A stretch of DNA of 47,500 nt from Sphingopyxis sp. LK2115 (GTDB lineage Bacteria > Pseudomonadota > Alphaproteobacteria > Sphingomonadales > Sphingomonadaceae), in assembly GCF_014595975.1 (NCBI RefSeq), contig NZ_JABWGQ010000002.1, positions 1 through 47,500 on the forward strand, read 5' to 3'. Below the pieces are notes generated by a model. It was given only the letters and a program-made list of their open reading frames with translations. It was not told the DNA's origin and did not search any database. Below are positions 17,166 to 25,804 of the stretch, one piece after another (position 1 is the stretch's first letter; every line of letters starts with the position of its first letter). A program made the translations under genes and the position numbers.

Positions 17166-19925
17166 TCAGTCCTTGCGCGCGTCGGCGAGCAGCGCGGCGA
17201 GGCCCGCGAAGGGGCTGTTGGGCGACGGCCCGCGCCGGTCGGGCCGGTCGCGCCGCAGCGGGTGCGGGGCGTCGGGCCGGGGCTGGCCGGGCTTGCCGCG
17301 TTTCGCCTTCGCCGCCTTGGCCGGCGCCCGCCTTGCGTCGCCGTTGACAGCGGCTTGCGGCGGGGAATCGGCACCGCCCTGCCGCTGCTTGCGGCGGGGC
17401 CGCTTGTCGGCAGCCTTGCGCAGCCCCGACCAGCGCCAGCGGTGCAAGGCGGGTTCCCCGACGCTGCGGAAACCGAAACTGCCGAGCAGCGCGCGGCGCG
17501 TGTCTTCGTCGAGCCCGAGCGAGGTGGCAAGCGCAGGATCGATCACGAAGCCGGGCGGCGGCGCGCCGAGTGTGTCTTCGCCGACCTCGTCGTGATGATG
17601 GTCGCCGCCGCCAATCGGCGCGGTTGGCGGCGCCGCCGCCTGCATCCGTGCGGCGTGGGCCTGCCGCGCGAGCTTTTCGGCCATGTCGATCCGCAGCCAG
17701 CCAGACGCGCAGCGGCGAAACCCCGCGGTGGTCAGCCCGGCCTGGCTGCCGTTCTTCTGGAGCACCGCGCCGTGCGGCGGCAGCGGCGGGATCGCGCTTC
17801 CCTGCTGCGCCGCGATCAGCGCCGCCCGCCAGCGCACCGCCTCGGGTTTGAGCAGCTGCGGGTGAAAAATGTCGAGCGAACCGATGGTGAGACCCAGCTT
17901 GCGCAGCAGCGGCCGTTCGTCGGCGGTCAGTGCATTGAGCTGTTCCTCGACTACCGCGCGGACGATCGTGCCGCTGTTGTCGGTGAGCGCGGCGAGCAGC
18001 GCGCGAACGCGCGGCGGCGTGAACAGGTCGCCCGCCGCCTCGCCCATCGCGGCAAGCGGCGCGGCGTGGCGCGCGAGCTGGCTGGCGACAAAGCGCTGAA
18101 GCCGATCGGCCATCGCCTGCACTTGTGCGGGTTCGAGCCGGCGCAGCGATGGATCGAGCTGGATCGTCGGCTGCACCAGCGTCGGCCCGCGGGTGAGCGT
18201 GGCGATGATATGGCCGTGCCAGGCGAGGCGCGGCGCGCTTCCCGCTTCGGCGACGAGCGACAGCGCGGCGTCGTCGCCTTCGGCCAGCGCGACGGCGCGG
18301 CGCGCCAGTTCGCCGCGCAAATGCTTTTCGGCCGCGGCGAGCAGCATCCGGTGATCGCTCGCCTTGGCTATCGGATCGACCTTGAACTGAAAGCCGTTGA
18401 GCGTCCCGATCGCCTCGCCATCGACCGCGACCGTGCCGTCGGCGCCGACCGCGACGGGCAGGCTGTTGCCGCGCTGCCCCGCGTCGCGCAGCAGCAGCGC
18501 AAGGCGCCGGTCGACAAAGCGCTGCGCGAGCGCGGAATGCAACGCGTCGGAAAGGCGCGATTCGAGCGCCTGCGTCGCCTCGGCCCAGCCTGCGCCGCCC
18601 GCGATCCAGTCGCCGCGCTGCGCGATAAAGCAAAGCGTGCGCACCGCCGCGATGCGGCTTGCGAGCTGGTCGATATCGCCCTCGACATCGTCGAGCCGTG
18701 CAAGCCGCCGCGCGAACCAGTCGGGGTCGATCATCCCGTCGCCGCTGGTGCGCCATTGCCACAGCCTGAACACGGTGCGGCTGTGATGCTCGGCGCCCAA
18801 TTGCTCGAAATCGGGCAGGCCGCACACATCCCACAGGCGCTGAACGGCGTCGAAGTCGCTCCCGCGCGCGCGCACCTCCATGTCGCCGGCGAGATGTTTG
18901 AGCACGGCAAGGTCAACCGCTTCGGGCGCTGCACGCAGTCCTGGCAGCGCCGGTGGCTGTGCCAGGTCGGCGAGCAGCTGGTCAAGCGAGCCGAAGCGCG
19001 GATTGGGCTCGCGCCAGAACAGGCTCGGCACCGGAGGGAAATGATGCCCCTCGATCGCCGCGACTTCTTCGGGGGTAAAGCCGCCCTGCGGCAGTCCGAC
19101 CGTGCCGAAGCTGCCGTCCTGCTGGTGACGCCCTGCGCGGCCCGCGATCTGGGCCATTTCGGCGACCGTCAGGCGGCGCAGGCGGCGGCCGTCGAACTTC
19201 TGCAGGCTGGCAAAGGCGACATGGCGGACGTCGAGGTTCAGCCCCATGCCGATCGCGTCGGTGGCGACGAGATAATCGACCTCGCCCGACTCGAACATCG
19301 CAACCTGGGCGTTGCGGGTGCGCGGCGAAAGCGCGCCCATGACGACGGCGGCGCCGCCCGAAAAGCGGCGCAGCATCTCGGCGATCGCATAGACTTCTTC
19401 GGCCGAGAAAGCGACGATCGCCGATCGCTTGGGAAGTCGCGACAGCTTTGATGATCCGGCATAGCTCAGGGTCGAAAAGCGCGGCCGGGTGATGATTTCG
19501 GCTTCCGGGACCAGATTGCGGACCAGGCCGCGAATGCTCGCCGATCCGAGGATCATCGTTTCCTCGCGCCCGCGCGCGCGCAGCAACCGGTCGGTAAAGA
19601 CGTGCCCGCGTTCCGGATCGGCGCCAAGCTGCGCTTCGTCGATGCCGACGAAGGCGACATCGCGCTCGATCGGCAGGGCTTCCATGGTGCCGAGCAGATA
19701 GCGCGCCTGCGCCGGCATGATCCGTTCCTCGCCGGTGACCAGCGCGACTTCGGCGGCGCCCTTGATCGCCACGACGCGATCATAGACCTCGCGCGCCAGC
19801 AATCGCAGCGGAAAGCCAATCATGCCGCTCGCATGGGCGGTCAGGCGCTCGACCGCCAAATGGGTTTTGCCGGTGTTGGTGGGGCCAAGGACAGCCTTGA
19901 CCGGCTGGGAGAAAGAGGGCGTCAT
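17166..19925 (-). CDS. SUV3-like DExH RNA helicase
   Basis: A 919-residue superfamily 2 helicase related to mitochondrial SUV3. Walker A is GPTNTGKT (residues 14-21), motif II reads GIDEAQ, and the C-terminal RecA domain shows ATDAIGMGLNLDVRHV and QIAGRAGR. The ATG at 19925 puts the P-loop at the very N-terminus as in homologues; a frame to 20000 adds a non-conserved leader. The last 170 residues or so are Lys/Arg/Ala/Pro-rich and probably disordered, which may aid RNA binding. SUV3 unwinds RNA for polynucleotide phosphorylase or related 3' exonucleases, so a role in RNA turnover is likely but inferred. It is divergent from the M23 peptidase gene across 265 bases. Confidence 0.88.
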   Translation of the reverse strand: MTPSFSQPVKAVLGPTNTGKTHLAVERLTAHASGMIGFPLRLLAREVYDRVVAIKGAAEVALVTGEERIMPAQARYLLGTMEALPIERDVAFVGIDEAQLGADPERGHVFTDRLLRARGREETMILGSASIRGLVRNLVPEAEIITRPRFSTLSYAGSSKLSRLPKRSAIVAFSAEEVYAIAEMLRRFSGGAAVVMGALSPRTRNAQVAMFESGEVDYLVATDAIGMGLNLDVRHVAFASLQKFDGRRLRRLTVAEMAQIAGRAGRHQQDGSFGTVGLPQGGFTPEEVAAIEGHHFPPVPSLFWREPNPRFGSLDQLLADLAQPPALPGLRAAPEAVDLAVLKHLAGDMEVRARGSDFDAVQRLWDVCGLPDFEQLGAEHHSRTVFRLWQWRTSGDGMIDPDWFARRLARLDDVEGDIDQLASRIAAVRTLCFIAQRGDWIAGGAGWAEATQALESRLSDALHSALAQRFVDRRLALLLRDAGQRGNSLPVAVGADGTVAVDGEAIGTLNGFQFKVDPIAKASDHRMLLAAAEKHLRGELARRAVALAEGDDAALSLVAEAGSAPRLAWHGHIIATLTRGPTLVQPTIQLDPSLRRLEPAQVQAMADRLQRFVASQLARHAAPLAAMGEAAGDLFTPPRVRALLAALTDNSGTIVRAVVEEQLNALTADERPLLRKLGLTIGSLDIFHPQLLKPEAVRWRAALIAAQQGSAIPPLPPHGAVLQKNGSQAGLTTAGFRRCASGWLRIDMAEKLARQAHAARMQAAAPPTAPIGGGDHHHDEVGEDTLGAPPPGFVIDPALATSLGLDEDTRRALLGSFGFRSVGEPALHRWRWSGLRKAADKRPRRKQRQGGADSPPQAAVNGDARRAPAKAAKAKRGKPGQPRPDAPHPLRRDRPDRRGPSPNSPFAGLAALLADARKD

Positions 19926-20099
19926 TGTCTTGGGGCCAAGCTGGCATGGGCGGGCACGACGCGCAACAGGGGATCGACGGGTTGCGGCGATGGCGGGCAT
20001 TTTTCACGATCGCGGGGGCAAAGGCCCGGCATATGCCCGCATCATATCGCGGCGGCGGACCGGTCCGTCGCAACGCGGGACGTTGTTCGACCCATTAAA

Positions 20100-20126
20100 T
20101 TGACTTTAACGACCTTTCTTTACACA
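20100..20126 (+). promoter_or_regulatory. Possible promoter of the M23 peptidase gene
   Basis: TTGACT (20100-20105) is a good -35-like hexamer, itself inside TTAAATTGACTTTAA (20096-20110). TACACA at 20121-20126 is a weak -10 at a short 15-base spacing. It lies 65-91 bases before the gene and is one of the few AT-rich patches of this region. Confidence 0.25.
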
Positions 20127-20190
20127 CGGTCCTTCGATACTATCTTTCGGCAGCCGGTGCGAAGGGGGGCTGCCGGGCGGGGGTTGTTTC

Positions 20191-21765
20191 TTGTTCCAGC
20201 GTCACGAACCCATCGCGGGGATGTCCGGCAATGCGGCCGCCCTGACGATGTCGCAGGCGATCCCGCTGCGGCGCGCGGCGGCCGATTCGCCCGACCGGCC
20301 GAGCTGGCGCGACCGTCTGGCGCAGCTCGACCTTGTCCCTGACCTTGGCAGCAACATCGGGTCGGCCGAATGGTGGCGCGGACTGGCCACGCTCACCCTG
20401 CTTTGCGGAACCGCAATAGCGACCTTTCCGGGCGTCCGCCCGCTGACGGTGACGACCACCCCGGCGCTTGACGCCGCCGATTTCAACGAAGCGCGCGGCC
20501 AGATGATCGTCCCGCTGGCCTTCGGGGGCGATACGGGGCGCCACATGGCGGCGACCGACGCGGTCCGCCCGCTGACCCAGACCCCCGAACGGCCGCAGAT
20601 CGAGCTCACCGCCACGCTGGGCCGCGGCGACAGTTTCGCGCGCGTGCTCGAACGTTCGGGCGTCGGCGGCGCCGAGGCACAGGCGATCGCCGACAAGGTG
20701 TCGGGGGCGGTGCCGCTGACCGACATCGCGCCGGGAACGCGCATCGACCTGATCCTCGGCCGCCGCGCGGCGCGCACCATGCCGCGCCCGGTCGACGCGC
20801 TGGCCATGCGCGCGCGATTCGACCTGCGCATCGAAATGGAGCGGGTCGGCGGTCAATTGGTGCTGCGATCGATCCCGATCGCGGTCGATGCGACGCCGCT
20901 GCGTGTTCGCGGGCGGGTCGGCGACAGCCTTTACCGCTCGGCGCGCGCCGCGGGGGCGCCGCCGCAAGCGATTCAGTCCTATCTGCGCGTCATCGGCCAG
21001 CAGATTTCGGTCGGCAGCGACATTCAGGCAAGCGACGAATATGACATCATCGTCGAGCACCGCCGTGCCGAAACGGGCGAAAGCGAAACCGGCAAGCTGC
21101 TTTATGCAGGGTTGATCCGCGGCGGCAGGCCCAAGGTTTCGATGCTCGAATGGCGGGCGGGCGGGCGGTCGCAATGGTTCGAGGCATCGGGCGTGGGGCA
21201 ACAGCGTGGCGGCATGGCACGACCCACCAACGGCCGGATCACATCGACCTTCGGGATGCGGCGTCACCCGATCCTCGGCTATCGGCGGATGCACAGCGGC
21301 ATAGATTTTGCCGGTGGCTATGGCGCGCCCATTTATGCCGTGACCGATGGCGTCGTGACGATGGCGGGGCGCAACGGCGGTTATGGCAATTATGTCCGGC
21401 TCAACCACGGCAATGGCCTTGGCACCGGCTATGGTCACATGAGCCGCGTCGCGGTGCGGCCGGGCCAGCGCGTCAGCCGCGGCCAGGTGATCGGCTATAT
21501 CGGCTCGACCGGCCTGTCGACCGGTCCGCACCTTCATTATGAGCTGTATCGCAACGGCCGCGCGGTCAATCCGTCGTCGGTGACCTTCGTGACCCGTGCC
21601 TTGCTCGAAGGAAAGGAACTCGCCGCCTTCCGCGCGCGCATCCGCGAACTCACCGCGATCGCACCGGGCGCCGCGCTGACCCCGATCGCGCCGAAACAGG
21701 TCGAGCGGCCGAAGCTCGGCAGCCTCGCCGATGTCGCGTCGAAGCGGGCGGGCGGGGGGATATAA
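20191..21765 (+). CDS. M23 family metallopeptidase (LytM/NlpD-like), membrane-anchored
   Basis: A cell-wall peptidase that cleaves peptidoglycan cross-bridges or acts as an amidase activator. The 524-residue product has one transmembrane segment near residues 66-82 (GLATLTLLCGTAIATF), an OapA/LysM-like middle region (LGRGDSFARVLERSGV), and a C-terminal M23 domain with HSGIDFAGGYGAPIYAVTDG, GTGYGHMSRV and GPHLHYELYRNG. These supply the H-x3-D and H-x-H zinc ligands, so it is probably an active enzyme. I keep the TTG at 20191, preceded by GGGGG about eight bases upstream. The ATG at 20221 is an alternative. Confidence 0.9.
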   Translation: MFQRHEPIAGMSGNAAALTMSQAIPLRRAAADSPDRPSWRDRLAQLDLVPDLGSNIGSAEWWRGLATLTLLCGTAIATFPGVRPLTVTTTPALDAADFNEARGQMIVPLAFGGDTGRHMAATDAVRPLTQTPERPQIELTATLGRGDSFARVLERSGVGGAEAQAIADKVSGAVPLTDIAPGTRIDLILGRRAARTMPRPVDALAMRARFDLRIEMERVGGQLVLRSIPIAVDATPLRVRGRVGDSLYRSARAAGAPPQAIQSYLRVIGQQISVGSDIQASDEYDIIVEHRRAETGESETGKLLYAGLIRGGRPKVSMLEWRAGGRSQWFEASGVGQQRGGMARPTNGRITSTFGMRRHPILGYRRMHSGIDFAGGYGAPIYAVTDGVVTMAGRNGGYGNYVRLNHGNGLGTGYGHMSRVAVRPGQRVSRGQVIGYIGSTGLSTGPHLHYELYRNGRAVNPSSVTFVTRALLEGKELAAFRARIRELTAIAPGAALTPIAPKQVERPKLGSLADVASKRAGGGI

Positions 21766-21767
21766 AG

Positions 21768-21788
21768 CCCCTCCCCTTCAGGGTAGGG
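21768..21788. repeat. Dispersed 21-base repeat, copy 2
   Basis: It matches the copy at 7766-7786 at 20 of 21 positions (one C/G change) and begins two bases after the M23 stop codon, before hemB. Confidence 0.6.
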
Positions 21789-21846
21789 TGCCTTGGTCGC
21801 TCCATTATCCATTTGCCCCGCGCCCGCTCCCGGCTATGCACCCGGC

Positions 21847-22845
21847 ATGACCCACGCCGCATTCCCCGACCTGCGACTGCGCCGCACGCGTCGCACTGCC
21901 TGGAGCCGCGCGATGGTGCGCGAAACGCATCTGTCGCCGGCGAACCTCATCTGGCCGCTGTTCGTGTGCGACGGCGCCGACGCCCAGGAGCCGGTCGCGA
22001 GCCTGCCCGGCGTGTCGCGCTGGTCGGTCGACCGGCTGGTCGATCGTGCAAGGGAGGCCGCGGCCGCGGGCATTCCGTGCCTCGCGCTCTTTCCCTATAC
22101 CCAGCCCGACCGACGCAGCGAGAATGGTGACGAGGCGCTCAATCCCGACAATCTCATGTGCCGCGCGACCGCGGCGATCAAGGATGCGCTCGGCGACGAC
22201 ATCGGGGTGCTCACCGACGTCGCGCTCGACCCCTATACCAGCCATGGGCAGGATGGGCTGGTCGATACGACGGGCTATGTGCTCAACGACGAAACGGTCG
22301 AAGTGCTTGTCGGGCAGGCGCTGAACCAGGCGCGCGCGGGCGCCGACATCATCGCGCCCAGCGACATGATGGACGGCCGTATCGGCGCGATCCGCGAGGC
22401 GCTGGAGGCCGAAGGTTTCGCTCATGTCCAGATCATGAGCTATGCCGCCAAATATGCCTCGGCCTTCTATGGCCCGTTCCGCGATGCCGTCGGCTCGCGC
22501 GGGCTTTTGACGGGCGACAAGAAGTCATACCAGATGGACCCCGCGAACAGCGAGGAGGCGCTGCGCGAGGTGGCGCAGGATCTGGCCGAAGGCGCCGACA
22601 GCGTGATGGTCAAGCCCGGCCTGCCCTATCTCGACATCATACGGTCGGTGAAGGAGCATTTCGCGGTGCCGGTCTATGCCTATCAGGTGTCGGGCGAATA
22701 TGCGATGATCGAGGCCGCGGCCGCCGCGGGCGCGGGCGATCGCGATGCGCTGGTGCTCGAAACCCTGCTGGCTTTCCGCCGCGCCGGGGCGTCGGGGGTG
22801 CTCAGCTATCATGCGCTCCATGCGGCGCGGCTGATCGGCGCCTGA
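21847..22845 (+). CDS. hemB: Delta-aminolevulinic acid dehydratase (porphobilinogen synthase)
   Basis: HemB condenses two 5-aminolevulinate molecules into porphobilinogen in tetrapyrrole synthesis. The 332-residue enzyme has the Schiff-base lysine in VMVKPGLPYLD and the second active-site lysine in SYAAKYASAFYGPFRDA. The region holding the three zinc cysteines in zinc-type enzymes reads DVALDPYTSHGQDGL, with Asp and Ala in place of Cys, so it belongs to the magnesium-dependent group. I start at the ATG at 21847 (MTHAAFPDLRLRR); the longer frame uses a TTG at 21793 and a non-conserved leader. Four bases separate its stop from the next gene's GTG. Confidence 0.97.
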   Translation: MTHAAFPDLRLRRTRRTAWSRAMVRETHLSPANLIWPLFVCDGADAQEPVASLPGVSRWSVDRLVDRAREAAAAGIPCLALFPYTQPDRRSENGDEALNPDNLMCRATAAIKDALGDDIGVLTDVALDPYTSHGQDGLVDTTGYVLNDETVEVLVGQALNQARAGADIIAPSDMMDGRIGAIREALEAEGFAHVQIMSYAAKYASAFYGPFRDAVGSRGLLTGDKKSYQMDPANSEEALREVAQDLAEGADSVMVKPGLPYLDIIRSVKEHFAVPVYAYQVSGEYAMIEAAAAAGAGDRDALVLETLLAFRRAGASGVLSYHALHAARLIGA

Positions 22846-22849
22846 TATC

Positions 22850-25108
22850 GTGACCGACACCGCATCGCCGCGGCGCTGGCTGTTCGTGCTGACGATCCTC
22901 GTCGGCAGCTTCCTGCTGTTCCTTGTGCAGCCGATGGTCGCGCGGATGGTGCTGCCCAGGCTGGGCGGCGCGCCCGCCGTGTGGAACAGCGCGATGCTTG
23001 TCTATCAGGCGTTGCTGCTCGGCGGCTATGCCTATGCACATTGGCTCGGCCGCTTCACCGTGCGGCGGCAGGCGACGATCCATCTTGCGCTCTTTCTCGT
23101 CGCCGCGCTGTGGCTGCCCATCGGCATCGCCGCCATCGCGCCGCCCGGACCGGGGCAGGAGGCGCTGTGGGTGCCGCTCCTGCTCTTTGCGTCGATCGGC
23201 CCGGTATTTTTCGTGGTCTCGGCGCAGGCGCCGCTGATGCAGCGCTGGTTTGCGGCCGATCCGCAGGCGGGCGATCCCTATTATCTCTATGCCGCCTCGA
23301 ACCTTGGCAGTTTTGCGGGGCTTCTCAGCTATCCGGCGCTCGTCGAACCCAACATGCCGCTGGCGATGCAAAGCTGGGGCTGGACCGGCGGCTATGCGCT
23401 GCTGCTGCTGCTCGTCGCGGGGGCCGCGGCGGCGCGCTGGCGCGGCGGCGCCGAAAGCCATGCCGCCACCAATGCCGCCGAACCGCGCCCGACGCTCCGC
23501 CGCCAGCTTCACTGGCTGCTCATCGCGGCGGTGCCGTCGGGGCTGATGCTGTCGACGACGACGCACCTTACCACCGACATCGTCGCCATGCCCCTGCTCT
23601 GGGTGCTGCCGCTCGGCCTCTATCTGCTCAGCTTCGTCATCGCCTTTTCGCGTCTCGAACGGCCGACCGAGATCGTCACGCTGATCGCGCCGGTCATATT
23701 GCTGGCCATCGGCGGGCTGGGGCTGTTGAGTTCGGGCGGCGGGTCTTTGACGGTTGCGCTCGCCAGCCTCGCGATGCTTTTCATCGTTGCGGTGGCGCTC
23801 CACGGCTATCTCTATTTCCTGCGCCCCGCGCCGCAGCATCTGACGCTTTTCTATCTTCTCATGTCGGCGGGCGGCGTGCTGGGCGGGCTGTTTGCGGCGC
23901 TCGTCGCGCCGCTGCTGTTCGACTGGGTGTATGAACATCCGCTGCTGATCCTCGCCGCGGCGATGCTGCTGCCGCTGCCCGCCCTGCTCCCGTGGGACAA
24001 ATGGCTGGGGCTGGAAGCAAAGACCGCAGCGGGCGTTGTTGCGCTGCTCGTCGCGCTCGCGGCCTTTGCGGCATGGCATATGGTCGACAACTGGACGGGT
24101 CGCGCCGATGGCGACGTGGCGCCATGGGGCATTGCGATCTTTGTCATTGGCATTCTGGTGAGCGGCTGGCGCTGGGCCTATGTGCCGGTGCTGGCGCTGT
24201 TGATGCTTGGTGTCGGGGGCTGGGACACGATTCAGGAAAGCTTCACCGGCGCGCGCGTGCGCAGCTATTTCGGCGTCTATACGGTCACCGACTATCCGCA
24301 CGCCAACCAGCGCCGCCTCGCGCATGGCACGACGCTTCACGGGCTCCAGCGCACCGATGCCGCGCACCGCCGCGACCCGACCACCTATTATGGTCCGCAA
24401 TCGGGCGTCGGCCTGACGCTGGCACAGGCGGAGGCACTCGCGGGTCCGAACGCCGCGATCGGCATCGTCGGGCTGGGCGCGGGCACGCTGGCCTGTTACC
24501 GCAAGCCGGGGCAGGACTGGACGATCTTCGAGATCGATCCGGTGATGGTCGACATTGCGCGCGACCCGGAAAAATTCACTTTCCTGTCCGATTGCGCCCC
24601 CGACGCGGCGATCGTGATCGGCGACGCCCGGCTTCAACTTGCCAAACAGTCGCCGCGGCGCTTCGACATCGTCGTCATCGACGCCTTTTCGTCCGACGCG
24701 ATTCCGCTGCACCTGCTGACCAGCGAGGCGATCGGCATCTACGCGCGTGCGATGAAGCCGGGCGGCATATTGCTCGTCCATATCTCGAACCGCTTTTTCG
24801 GGCTTGAACCCGTGCTCGCGGCCGAGGCGAAGGCGCGGGGCTGGAGCGCGGCGATCCGCATGGACCCAGGCCCCGCAAGCGGCGGCGACTATGACGATCT
24901 GACCGCGTCGAACTGGGTTGCGCTCACCGCGACGCCCGCCCGGATGCGGCAGCTCACCGGCGGCGTGCGCCCGCGCGATCAGGCCTTTGCCGACGGCGCC
25001 TGGGTGCCGCTGGAAGCGCGCGCAGGGTTCGAACGCTGGACCGACGATTATGCCTCGACGCTGCCGGTCCTCATCTGGAAGAATATCATCGGAGGCCGCG
25101 ACGAATGA
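22850..25108 (+). CDS. Fused membrane protein/spermidine synthase-like methyltransferase fold
   Basis: A 752-residue fusion. Residues 1 to about 470 contain roughly ten to twelve hydrophobic segments (RRWLFVLTILVGSFLLFLVQP at the start). The C-terminal part is a SpeE-like Rossmann domain: SYFGVYTVTDY, GIVGLGAGTLACY, FEIDPVMVDIARDP, VIGDARLQLA and VVIDAFSSDAIPLHLLTSEA. Aminopropyl transfer activity is not established for such fusions, and no polyamine gene is adjacent. The start is a GTG four bases after hemB. The stop overlaps the carbonic anhydrase ATG by four bases, so hemB, this gene and the next probably form one operon. Confidence 0.85.
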   Translation: MTDTASPRRWLFVLTILVGSFLLFLVQPMVARMVLPRLGGAPAVWNSAMLVYQALLLGGYAYAHWLGRFTVRRQATIHLALFLVAALWLPIGIAAIAPPGPGQEALWVPLLLFASIGPVFFVVSAQAPLMQRWFAADPQAGDPYYLYAASNLGSFAGLLSYPALVEPNMPLAMQSWGWTGGYALLLLLVAGAAAARWRGGAESHAATNAAEPRPTLRRQLHWLLIAAVPSGLMLSTTTHLTTDIVAMPLLWVLPLGLYLLSFVIAFSRLERPTEIVTLIAPVILLAIGGLGLLSSGGGSLTVALASLAMLFIVAVALHGYLYFLRPAPQHLTLFYLLMSAGGVLGGLFAALVAPLLFDWVYEHPLLILAAAMLLPLPALLPWDKWLGLEAKTAAGVVALLVALAAFAAWHMVDNWTGRADGDVAPWGIAIFVIGILVSGWRWAYVPVLALLMLGVGGWDTIQESFTGARVRSYFGVYTVTDYPHANQRRLAHGTTLHGLQRTDAAHRRDPTTYYGPQSGVGLTLAQAEALAGPNAAIGIVGLGAGTLACYRKPGQDWTIFEIDPVMVDIARDPEKFTFLSDCAPDAAIVIGDARLQLAKQSPRRFDIVVIDAFSSDAIPLHLLTSEAIGIYARAMKPGGILLVHISNRFFGLEPVLAAEAKARGWSAAIRMDPGPASGGDYDDLTASNWVALTATPARMRQLTGGVRPRDQAFADGAWVPLEARAGFERWTDDYASTLPVLIWKNIIGGRDE

Positions 25109-25656
25109 ACGACGTCAGCATCATCAGCGTCAACGGCAAAACGCCGCGGATAGACCCCAGCGCCTTTATCGCGCCCGGCTGCCGGATTATCGGTGACGTG
25201 ACGATCGGACCCGACGTCAGCATCTGGTATAATTGCGTGCTGCGCGCCGACGTCAGCCATATCGTCGTCGGCGCGCGGTCGAACATCCAGGACGGCAGCG
25301 TCGTCCATTGCGATGGCCCGATGCCGCACCGGCCCCAGGGTTTTCCGACGATCATCGGCGAGGATGTGCTGATCGGCCATATGGCGATGGTGCATGGCTG
25401 CACGCTCGCCGACCGGGCGTTCGTCGGGCTGAAAGCGACGGTGATGAATGGGTGCCGCATCGGCAGCGACGCGATGCTGGCCGCAGGGGCGCTGCTCACC
25501 GAGAATAAGGAGATACCTGCTCGTGAATTATGGGCTGGATCGCCCGCGCGGCGGGTGCGCGAGATTGATGATGCACAGGCTGCCGGGATGCAGCTGGGCG
25601 TCGCGCATTATGTGACGAACGGGCGGCTGCACAAGGCGGCGGTGGAACAGGGGTAG
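25105..25656 (+). CDS. Gamma-class carbonic anhydrase family protein
   Basis: A 183-residue left-handed beta-helix protein with hexapeptide repeats (GCRIIGDVTIGPDVSIWYNC and on). The three zinc/iron histidines are in VVHCDGP and LIGHMAMVHGC, so metal binding is expected. Family members hydrate carbon dioxide, are unmeasured in many cases (YrdA/PaaY type), or serve as complex I subunits. It is translationally coupled to the membrane/SpeE fusion by ATGA. A 7-bp hairpin GCATCGG/CCGATGC (25675-25694) follows the stop but has no T-run. Confidence 0.9.
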   Translation: MNDVSIISVNGKTPRIDPSAFIAPGCRIIGDVTIGPDVSIWYNCVLRADVSHIVVGARSNIQDGSVVHCDGPMPHRPQGFPTIIGEDVLIGHMAMVHGCTLADRAFVGLKATVMNGCRIGSDAMLAAGALLTENKEIPARELWAGSPARRVREIDDAQAAGMQLGVAHYVTNGRLHKAAVEQG

Positions 25657-25745
25657 ATCGGAAGAAATCCGTTCGCATCGGGCAAAGCCGATGCCCGTCG
25701 ATGGCGCACGACCTCCCGACGTCCCGGCTTTGCTCGACACGACCG

Positions 25746-25780
25746 GAAAGGAAAGGGCGCTCCGGTTTCCCGAAGCGCCC
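25746..25780 (-). terminator. Rho-independent terminator after the PuuD-like gene
   Basis: On the minus strand GGGCGCT/AGCGCCC plus a G-T wobble and CGG/CCG form an 11-bp stem with a GAAA tetraloop, followed by TTTCCTTTCC. It lies 25 bases after the stop. Confidence 0.75.
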
Positions 25781-25804
25781 CTGTCGACTTACCGCGGCGG
25801 CGGC

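Noticed and set aside
17041..18834. 597-codon minus-strand frame overlapping the helicase in another phase
   Set aside because: Over 25% arginine and alanine with no motif; out-of-phase reading of the helicase gene.
17058..19451. 797-codon plus-strand frame opposite the helicase gene
   Set aside because: Antisense shadow of a gene with clear helicase motifs; the translation is low-complexity and matches no family.
22802..24781. 659-codon minus-strand frame opposite the membrane/SpeE fusion
   Set aside because: Arg/Gln/His-rich antisense shadow; the plus strand encodes membrane helices and a SpeE fold.
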